A stretch of DNA of 5,199 nucleotides. Origin: Candidatus Bipolaricaulota bacterium. Lineage in GTDB: Bacteria; Bipolaricaulota; Bipolaricaulia; RBG-16-55-9. The notes under the pieces were generated by a model, which saw only the letters and a program-made list of their open reading frames with translations, was not told where the DNA came from and made no database searches. Position numbers and translations under genes: made by a program. How positions within the stretch are numbered: position 1 is the first letter of the stretch; every line of letters begins with the position of its first letter. Where the stretch lies: assembly GCA_015487455.1 (NCBI GenBank), contig WFPR01000139.1, forward strand, positions 1-5,199. Reading direction: 5' to 3'. This document shows, piece by piece, positions 1-4,550 of this stretch.

Positions 1-228
1 CTGAGCGTACAGCTCCAACGCGCGTTGCTGTTCCACCAGCGCCAGGTTTTGCCCCTGATAGATCGTGAGCGTCGTGGGCGGGGGAAGGGGTTGCCCGGGG
101 CCGAGTCCTCGGTTTAGGCCCGTAAGCCCCGGGAGCGCCGGAAGCGCCACCACTGCCAGGAGCGCGCCCACCGCGCTCCAGCGAAGGAGGCGCAGGCCGT
201 CTCGATGTGGCCGCGTTCTCGTGCTCAT
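1..228 (-). CDS. Partial CDS: N-terminus of an exported DUF4139-like protein
   Basis: This frame is open from an ATG at 228-226 to the left edge (76 codons, no stop), so only the N-terminus is visible. The protein starts MSTRTRPHRDGLRLLRW, a basic n-region, followed by a hydrophobic run at about residues 18-36 (SAVGALLAVVALPALPGL). This looks like a Sec signal peptide or N-terminal anchor. A Gly/Pro-rich linker (about 37-51) follows, then LTIYQGQNLALVEQQRALEL at about 54-73. That last stretch resembles the opening strand of DUF4139-family proteins (typically T-V-Y-N-x-x-L-A-L-V-R-x-x-R), an extracytoplasmic family of unclear function. The start is supported by a GAGGTGAT ribosome binding site 4 nt upstream. 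The gene is divergent from the tRNA operon and probably unrelated to the defence genes on the other side. Its reality as a gene is fairly secure; the family assignment rests on one short motif. Confidence 0.65.
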   Translation of the reverse strand, partial: MSTRTRPHRDGLRLLRWSAVGALLAVVALPALPGLTGLNRGLGPGQPLPPPTTLTIYQGQNLALVEQQRALELYAQ

Positions 229-232
229 GGCG

Positions 233-240
233 ATCACCTC
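233..240 (-). promoter_or_regulatory. Ribosome binding site of the DUF4139-like gene
   Basis: Read on the minus strand this is GAGGTGAT, an 8-base match to the 16S rRNA 3' end complement (AAGGAGGTGAT), separated from the ATG by CGCC. It decides the start of the left-edge gene and shows that the minus frame is translated. Confidence 0.7.
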
Positions 241-246
241 GGGGGC

Positions 247-252
247 ATCATA
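247..252 (-). promoter_or_regulatory. Candidate -10 box (TATGAT) for the DUF4139-like gene
   Basis: On the minus strand this reads TATGAT, one mismatch from TATAAT, in an otherwise GC-rich spacer. Only 6 nt separate it from the GAGGTGAT ribosome binding site, so a transcript started here would have a very short leader. The best -35 candidate upstream is TTGTCC (minus strand, 277-272) at a long 19-nt spacing, so the promoter is a -10 match with weak support. Confidence 0.35.
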
Positions 253-285
253 GCGGACCGGGATGGGCGTGGGACAAACACGGAG

Positions 286-313
286 TTGACAGCCCCGACG
301 GGCGGGCTATAAT
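286..313 (+). promoter_or_regulatory. Consensus sigma-70 promoter of the tRNA operon
   Basis: TTGACA (286-291) and TATAAT (308-313) are both perfect housekeeping-sigma hexamers, separated by 16 nt. The expected transcription start is near 320, about 16 nt before the mature 5' end of tRNA-Cys, leaving a short leader for RNase P to remove. A perfect match at both boxes fits the strong constitutive expression usual for stable RNA genes. There is no second promoter between the two tRNAs, so they are probably co-transcribed. Confidence 0.9.
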
Positions 314-336
314 TAGCAACGACAAGCGAGAGGCGG

Positions 337-411
337 GGCGGCGTCGCCAAGTGGTAAGGCAGGGGCCTGCAAAGCCCTCATACCCCGGTTCGATTCCGGG
401 CGCCGCCTCCA
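337..411 (+). tRNA. tRNA-Cys (anticodon GCA), CCA encoded
   Basis: A full cloverleaf can be folded by hand. The acceptor stem GGCGGCG (337-343) pairs with CGCCGCC (401-407), followed by discriminator T408 and an encoded CCA (409-411). The D stem is GCC/GGC (346-348 with 358-360). The anticodon stem GGGGC/GCCCT (362-366 with 374-378, one G-U pair) closes the loop CTGCAAA with anticodon GCA at 369-371. The T stem CCCGG/CCGGG closes the loop TTCGATT. U at position 73 is the known identity base for cysteinyl-tRNA synthetase and agrees with the anticodon. The gene is first in a two-tRNA operon. Confidence 0.96.
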
Positions 412-419
412 GCGTTTAA

Positions 420-495
420 GGGCGGTTAGCTCAGTTGGCAGAGCGTCTGCTTGACGTGCAGAAGGTCGGGGGTTCAAGTCCCTCACCGCCCACCA
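420..495 (+). tRNA. tRNA-Val (anticodon GAC), CCA encoded
   Basis: The acceptor stem GGGCGGT (420-426) pairs perfectly with ACCGCCC (485-491), followed by discriminator A492 and an encoded CCA (493-495). The D stem is GCTC/GAGC (429-432 with 441-444). The anticodon stem TCTGC/GCAGA (446-450 with 458-462) closes the loop TTGACGT, with anticodon GAC at 453-455, reading GUC and GUU valine codons. The T stem GGGGG/CCCTC (one G-U pair) closes the loop TTCAAGT. It lies 8 nt after tRNA-Cys and shares its promoter. No convincing intrinsic terminator follows; the only T-run is six bases at 506-511 without a good stem. Its 3' end is a plausible integration site for the defence region that follows. Confidence 0.96.
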
Positions 496-609
496 AGGTG
501 CCGCATTTTTTCCTCCCTAATCAGCCGAATCCCACGGAGTGGGCCTTGACCCCGCCCCTCGTTCCCAAAGCTGAGCGAGTTCGCCGGATGACGGCTCTTT
601 TGGTCCTGA

Positions 610-628
610 GAGCAAGCGAGCAAGCGAG
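610..628 (+). repeat. Short tandem repeat of GAGCAAGC (2.4 copies)
   Basis: Two exact 8-base copies of GAGCAAGC (610-617 and 618-625) are followed by a partial third (GAG). It sits in the 202-base gene-free stretch between tRNA-Val and the helicase. No function is evident; it may be replication slippage or a small direct-repeat binding site. The rest of this gene-free stretch holds no open frame with a credible ribosome binding site. Confidence 0.5.
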
Positions 629-644
629 AAGGGCACCCTTAAAG

Positions 645-674
645 TAGACGACAGACCTCCTCCCCGCTTATGAT
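645..674 (+). promoter_or_regulatory. Candidate promoter of the helicase operon
   Basis: A TATGAT -10 box (669-674, five of six matches) lies 18 nt downstream of TAGACG (645-650, four of six matches to TTGACA). The predicted transcription start is about 681, directly in front of the AGGGGAGG ribosome binding site, giving a leader of only about 16 nt. The match is moderate, but it is the best-placed candidate between the tRNAs and the helicase start. Confidence 0.45.
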
Positions 675-689
675 CCCTTCCAGGGGAGG
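659..689 (+). promoter_or_regulatory. Helicase ribosome binding site with an upstream anti-SD complement
   Basis: AGGGGAGG (682-689) is a strong Shine-Dalgarno sequence 8 nt before the helicase ATG and fixes that start. CCTCCCC at 659-665 is exactly complementary to GGGGAGG at 683-689, with a 17-nt loop, so a transcript begun upstream of about 655 could fold a 7-bp GC-rich stem hiding the whole site. A shorter alternative pairs CCCT (675-678) with AGGG (682-685). If the promoter just upstream starts transcription near 681, the left arm is not transcribed. The binding site is secure; the masking role is inference. Confidence 0.55.
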
Positions 690-697
690 CGTCCGCG

Positions 698-3600
698 ATG
701 AACTTGGAGGAGATCCGCCCCAACGACGTTTTGGAGGGGGATTGCTGGCCGGAGCCCGTCCGCGTCCTTCAGGTCCACCCGTTCGGCGACCTCGTCCGCC
801 TCGAGGCGGTGGGAACCCGCACCCGCGGGTTCTACGACCGCGTCCTCTCCCGTGCGGATCTTCAAGGGGTCCGCCGTATCGGCGCGGGATCTCGCGACTT
901 CCGCGGCCGAGCCGAAGCCTTCTTCTTGGCGGTGGAGGGTCATCGCATCCGCTACGCGCAGCAGTTCGACCCGCTGTTCGCCGTCAACGTCTCCCAGATC
1001 GACCCCTTGCCCCACCAGATCGAAGCCGTCTACTTCTACGTTCTCAAGAACCCGCGGGTGCGGTTCCTGTTGGCCGACGACCCCGGCGCGGGCAAGACGA
1101 TCATGGCCGGGCTCCTGCTCAAGGAGCTGAAATACCGCGGGCTGGTGCGGCGGACGCTCATCGTCGTGCCGGGCCACCTCAAGGACCAGTGGCGGCGCGA
1201 GATGCGGGACCGCTTCGCCGAGACCTTCACGGTGGTCGATCGGGGCGTCATGGACGCCACCTGGGGCCGCAACGTCTGGCGGGAGCACTCCCAGATCATC
1301 ACCTCGATGGACTTCGCCAAGAAGCCCGACGTCCGCAGCGCCCTGGCCGAGGCCCACTGGGACCTGGTGATCGTGGACGAGGCCCACAAGATGGCCGCCT
1401 ACCGCTACGGGGAGAGGACCGAGAAGACGGAGCGCTACCGCCTGGGGGAGCTGCTCTCGCGCACGAGCCAGTTCCTGCTCTTTCTTACGGCCACGCCCCA
1501 CCGCGGCGACCCGGAGAACTTCCGGCTGTTTCTGGACCTGCTGGAGCCGGGCTTCTTCGCCTCGCGGGAGCTGCTCTTGGAGTCCGTCGAGAAGAAGGAC
1601 AACCCGCTCTTCCTGCGCCGCCTCAAGGAGGACCTCAAGGACTTCGAGGGGCGCCCCCTCTTCCCGCCCCGCCGGGTCTTCACGGTCAAGTATCGGCTGA
1701 GCGACCCGGAGAAGGAGCTCTACAACGCCGTGACCGCCTACGTCGAGGAGAGCTACAACAAGGCGCTGGCCAAGGAGAAGCGCAACGTCGCCTTCGCCCT
1801 CTTGATTTTGCAGAGGCGGCTGGCCTCGAGCGTCCGGGCCGTCCGCCGCTCGCTGGAGCGCCGCCGGGAGCGGCTCAAGCAGCTCCTTCGGGTGGGCCAG
1901 TGGCTCGCCGAGCGGGGCGCGATCGACGAGGAGGCCCTGGAGGATCTAGAGGAGTGGGAGCGCCTCAAGCGCGAGGAGGAGCTGGTCGAGCGCCTGACCG
2001 CGGCCGAGACGCGGGAGGAGCTGGAGCGCGAGATCCAGCAGCTGGGGGAGCTGATCCGGCTGGCCAAGCGGGCGGAGCGCCTTGAAGTTGAGACCAAGCT
2101 CCGGGAGCTTAGGAAGGTGATGGAGGAGGAGCGGCTGCGCCAGACGGGCGAGAAGCTCCTCGTCTTCACGGAATCGCGCGAGACCCTGGACTACCTCGTC
2201 GAGAAGCTCCGGGAGTGGGGCTACTCGGTGGTGCCGCTCCACGGCGGCATGAGCCTGGACGCCCGGATTCGCGCGGAGCACGAGTTCCGCGAGAAGGCCC
2301 AAGTGATGGTCTCCACCGAGGCGGGCGGCGAGGGCATCAACCTGCAGTTCTGCTCGCTCATGGTCAACTACGACATCCCCTGGAACCCCAACCGCCTTGA
2401 GCAGCGGATGGGCCGGGTCCACCGCTACGGCCAGACCAAGGAGGTCCACATCTACAACCTGGTGGCCGTGGACACCCGCGAGGGGAGGGTGCTGGAGGCG
2501 CTTTTCCGCAAGCTCCAGGAGATCCAGGAGGCGCTCGGGAGCGACCGCGTCTTCGACGTGGTGGGGGAGGTGCTCCCCGGGAGGAGCCTCAAGGAGCTGA
2601 TCGTGGAGGCGATCTCTCGCCGCAGGACCCTCGACGAGATCGTGCGGGAGATCGAGGCGGTCCCCGACCGGGAGGCGATCCGGCGGGTGCGGGAGGCCGC
2701 CCTCGAGGGCCTGGCCGTCCGCCACATTGACCTCACGCGGGTCCTGGGGGAGGAGCGCAAGGCGCGCGAGAACCGCCTGGTGCCCGAATACATCGAGCGC
2801 TTCCTCGAGCGGGCCTGTCGGCTGCTGAACGTGCCCCTCGAGCGGCGGGAGGACGGGCTATGGCGCGTCCCCAAAGTCCCCTACGAGGTGCGCAACGTCC
2901 CGAAAGAGTTCAAGGACCGCTACGGCGAGGTCTTCCCGGAATACCGAAAAATCGCCTTTGAGAAGGAGCAGGCTCGGCTCGAGCAGGCCGTCTTCGTCGC
3001 CCCCGGCCATCCGCTGCTGGAGGCCCTCATCGAGCGGCTCTTTACCGAGTGCGATGAGGACCTAAGGCGCGGGGTCCTCTTCGCCGACCCCGACGGCAAG
3101 CTCGACGGCCTCCTCTGGTTCCTGGAGGCGGAGATCCGGGACGGGATGAACCGGGTGGCGGGCAAGCGGCTCTTCGCCGTCTACGAGCCCCGCGCGGGGA
3201 GCCCCCGCCTCGTCCACCCCTCCGTCCTCTGGGACCTCAAGCCCCTCGCGCCCGAGGAGACGGCCCGCCTGTCGGAGTCCATGGGGGAGCCGAGCGCGCC
3301 GGACGAGGGGCGCATCATGGGCTTCGCCGTCCAGAGCGCGCTCGGGGCGTATCGCCGGGAGCTTTTGGAGCAGCGGGAGCGGGACGCGGCCGTCAAGCGC
3401 AAATACGGCATCCGCTCCCTGGAGCGGATGATCCTGGAGTCCGAGGCCAAGCTCGTGGACTACGAGACGCGCCGGGCGCAGGGGGAGAACATCCCCGAGG
3501 CCACAGTCCAGAACGAGCGGCGCCGCCGCGAGGAGCTGGAGGAGCGCAAGCGCCAACTCGAAGAGACCCTCAAGCGGGAGGTCTCCCTCACCCCGGCCAC

Positions 3601-4051
3601 GCCCCACGTCCTGGGCGTCGCCCGGGTGATCCCCGCCCACGCACTCGAGATCGACTTCGACGAGGCGATAGGCTCGGACCCCGAGGTGGAGGCGGTGGGC
3701 ATGGAGGTCGCCCTGCGCTACGAGCGCGAGCGGGGTCGAGTGCCGGAGGACGTCTCCCGCGAGAACCGGGGCTACGACATCCGCTCGACCGCCCCCGATG
3801 GCTCCGTCCGCTACATCGAGGTGAAGGCGCGGGCGCGCACCGGGGCCGTATCGCTTACCCCCAACGAGTGGCTCATGGCCCGGCGGCTAGGCGACGACTA
3901 CTGGCTCTACGTGGTGGAACACGCGGCCACCGAGCCCGTGCTTTATCGCATTCAAAACCCGGCGGCCAAGCTCAAGCCTCATGAGGTTGTGGAGGTCGTG
4001 CGCTACGTGGTGAAGGACTGGAAGACGGCGGCCGGGATGGGTATGGGTTGA
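698..4051 (+). CDS. SNF2/RapA-type helicase with C-terminal DUF3883 (DISARM DrmD-like)
   Basis: An 1117-residue superfamily 2 DNA translocase, expected to use ATP to move on double-stranded DNA in an anti-phage complex. RecA lobe 1 contains a Q-motif-like PLPHQ (103-107), Walker A DDPGAGKT (127-134, Lys133), Walker B DEAH (227-230) and motif III TATPHRGD (264-271). Lobe 2 contains LHGG (514-517), motif V TEAGGEGINLQ (540-550) and motif VI QRMGRVHRYGQ (569-579) with both arginines. A charged, probably coiled-coil insertion (about 380-480) separates the lobes, and a second helical stretch lies at about 885-960. The C-terminus (about 995-1095) matches DUF3883, with RGYDIRS and YIEVKAR giving Asp1027, Glu1041 and Lys1043, a possible PD-(D/E)XK site. 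All helicase motifs are intact. The ATG at 698 has AGGGGAGG 8 nt upstream. Helicase of this type plus an adenine methylase recalls DrmD of class 1 DISARM, but other defence clusters use similar proteins, so no symbol is given. Confidence 0.93.
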   Translation: MNLEEIRPNDVLEGDCWPEPVRVLQVHPFGDLVRLEAVGTRTRGFYDRVLSRADLQGVRRIGAGSRDFRGRAEAFFLAVEGHRIRYAQQFDPLFAVNVSQIDPLPHQIEAVYFYVLKNPRVRFLLADDPGAGKTIMAGLLLKELKYRGLVRRTLIVVPGHLKDQWRREMRDRFAETFTVVDRGVMDATWGRNVWREHSQIITSMDFAKKPDVRSALAEAHWDLVIVDEAHKMAAYRYGERTEKTERYRLGELLSRTSQFLLFLTATPHRGDPENFRLFLDLLEPGFFASRELLLESVEKKDNPLFLRRLKEDLKDFEGRPLFPPRRVFTVKYRLSDPEKELYNAVTAYVEESYNKALAKEKRNVAFALLILQRRLASSVRAVRRSLERRRERLKQLLRVGQWLAERGAIDEEALEDLEEWERLKREEELVERLTAAETREELEREIQQLGELIRLAKRAERLEVETKLRELRKVMEEERLRQTGEKLLVFTESRETLDYLVEKLREWGYSVVPLHGGMSLDARIRAEHEFREKAQVMVSTEAGGEGINLQFCSLMVNYDIPWNPNRLEQRMGRVHRYGQTKEVHIYNLVAVDTREGRVLEALFRKLQEIQEALGSDRVFDVVGEVLPGRSLKELIVEAISRRRTLDEIVREIEAVPDREAIRRVREAALEGLAVRHIDLTRVLGEERKARENRLVPEYIERFLERACRLLNVPLERREDGLWRVPKVPYEVRNVPKEFKDRYGEVFPEYRKIAFEKEQARLEQAVFVAPGHPLLEALIERLFTECDEDLRRGVLFADPDGKLDGLLWFLEAEIRDGMNRVAGKRLFAVYEPRAGSPRLVHPSVLWDLKPLAPEETARLSESMGEPSAPDEGRIMGFAVQSALGAYRRELLEQRERDAAVKRKYGIRSLERMILESEAKLVDYETRRAQGENIPEATVQNERRRREELEERKRQLEETLKREVSLTPATPHVLGVARVIPAHALEIDFDEAIGSDPEVEAVGMEVALRYERERGRVPEDVSRENRGYDIRSTAPDGSVRYIEVKARARTGAVSLTPNEWLMARRLGDDYWLYVVEHAATEPVLYRIQNPAAKLKPHEVVEVVRYVVKDWKTAAGMGMG

Positions 4052-4053
4052 GT

Positions 4054-4149
4054 ATGGACTCGTCCAAAAATGTTTTGGACGAGTCCAAAACTTTGGACAG
4101 CCCGTCCACAAGAGGGCGATGCGCGAACGGAAGGTCAAGCAGCTCTTAG
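4054..4149 (+). other. Possible leader-peptide ORF read through the palindromic spacer
   Basis: An ATG at 4054, 3 nt after the helicase stop codon, opens a 31-codon frame ending in TAG at 4147-4149, out of frame with the nuclease gene whose start it overruns. The peptide begins MDSSKNVLDESKTLDSPST and then becomes Arg/Ser-rich. Its repeated D-(S/E)-S-K and LD pattern is simply the coding image of the TGGAC/GTCCA repeats. No good ribosome binding site precedes it, only GTTGAGT. It could be chance or a coupling leader; conservation of the frame is needed before calling it a gene. Confidence 0.15.
4055..4108. repeat. Palindrome cluster: three TGGAC-n-GTCCA units, two forming a 15-bp inverted repeat
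   Basis: The spacer between helicase and nuclease is AT-richer than its surroundings and almost wholly symmetric. The 15-base arm TGGACTCGTCCAAAA (4055-4069) is exactly complementary to 4073-4087, with only ATG between them. Each arm contains its own small palindrome: TGGAC-TC-GTCCA (4055-4066) and TGGAC-GA-GTCCA (4076-4087), set 21 bp apart or two helical turns. A second inverted repeat overlaps the right arm: GTCCAAA (4083-4089) with TTTGGAC (4092-4098). A third unit, TGGAC-AGCCC-GTCCA, occupies 4094-4108 and ends 10 nt before the nuclease ATG. The regular, nested design looks like an operator for a dimeric regulator. As RNA it would form a strong hairpin that could affect read-through or access to the nuclease start. 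No T-run follows the hairpin, so a simple intrinsic terminator is unlikely. Confidence 0.85.
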
Positions 4150-4550
4150 CAAAGCAGCTGGAGGCAGAGGGGTTCATGAACCTCAAGGTGCGCTATGGCC
4201 ACGAGCGCGGCGTCGACATCGAAGCCCAGTTCCCCGAGTCGGGGCGCAAGCTCTACATCGAGGTCAAGGGGGAACGCACCGGGGCACAGGCGGCCAACAT
4301 CCGCCAAGTCTTTGGCGAGGCCCTGCTCCAGATCTTCACCGCCTACGACGGCTCGTCGGTCTGCGCCATCGCCTTGCCGAACACCCGCGGATTTCGTGGC
4401 CTGGCCCGGCGGGTCTTTACGCCCCTGTCGCGCTTGGGCCTGCACGCCCTCTTCGTCAGCGAGGACGGGGAAATCTGGCACCTCGGGCCGAAAACCCCAG
4501 CGGGCCTGCCCCGCCGAATCTCATCCCTCAAGGAGGTCTTGCAGCCATGA
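4119..4550 (+). CDS. Small stand-alone PD-(D/E)XK nuclease-like protein
   Basis: A 143-residue protein with the fold signature of restriction-endonuclease-like enzymes. The N-terminal helix (about 3-17) is rich in Glu and Lys; RGVDIEA follows with Asp33, then LYIEVKGE with Glu48 and Lys50, the D...ExK triad that binds metal and cleaves DNA. A following helix IRQVFGEALLQ (about 61-71) fits the Gln/Glu-containing helix common after this motif. No DNA-recognition or helicase domain is present, so specificity probably comes from partner proteins. The closing half (about 84-143) predicts as mixed strand/helix, without a motif I recognise. The ATG at 4119 is preceded by AGAGG only 3 nt away, a poor spacing. 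The next ATG (4176, residue 20) would remove the N-terminal helix, so the first start is preferred. The gene sits between helicase and methylase and overlaps the methylase by 4 nt. A restriction-type role is inferred; DNA repair or Holliday-junction-type nuclease activity is the main alternative. Confidence 0.82.
   Translation: MRERKVKQLLAKQLEAEGFMNLKVRYGHERGVDIEAQFPESGRKLYIEVKGERTGAQAANIRQVFGEALLQIFTAYDGSSVCAIALPNTRGFRGLARRVFTPLSRLGLHALFVSEDGEIWHLGPKTPAGLPRRISSLKEVLQP
4530..4537 (+). promoter_or_regulatory. Strong ribosome binding site of the methylase, inside the nuclease gene
   Basis: AAGGAGGT is an 8-base anti-16S match placed 9 nt before the methylase ATG and inside the last codons of the nuclease gene. 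With the ATGA overlap it marks translational coupling, and it fixes the methylase start. It is much stronger than the site in front of the nuclease. Confidence 0.8.

Noticed and set aside
491..511. CACC-AA-GGTG followed by six T bases immediately after tRNA-Val
   Set aside because: A 4-bp stem with a 2-base loop cannot form, and its left arm is the tRNA 3' end itself.
583..601. Possible intrinsic terminator after the tRNAs: GCCG-GATGA-CGGC followed by TCTTTT
   Set aside because: The stem is only 4 bp, the flanks do not pair and the T-run is interrupted. It is also about 90 nt after tRNA-Val. Too weak to list as a feature.
435..647. Short open frames across the tRNA genes and the gene-free stretch (for example 207-419, 435-647 and minus 517-723)
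   Set aside because: They run through tRNA genes or promoters, lack ribosome binding sites and show no protein-like composition.
670..2085. A 471-codon open frame overlapping the start of the helicase, and long minus-strand frames at 668-1501, 1946-2725, 3062-3640 and 4343-5137
   Set aside because: These are shadows of GC-rich coding sequence. Their products are low-complexity (Pro, Gly, Arg, Leu or Val-Asp rich), have no recognisable motif or ribosome binding site, and overlap genes with intact family motifs.
4055..4087. The 15-bp palindrome as a simple rho-independent terminator of the helicase transcript
   Set aside because: The stem is followed by AAAAC on the plus strand rather than a T-run, and the same symmetry continues into further repeats, which suits a binding site or regulatory hairpin better.
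4055..4108. The palindromic spacer as a CRISPR fragment or insertion-sequence ends
   Set aside because: There are no regularly spaced unique spacers, no transposase and no target duplication; the units are too short and too close together.
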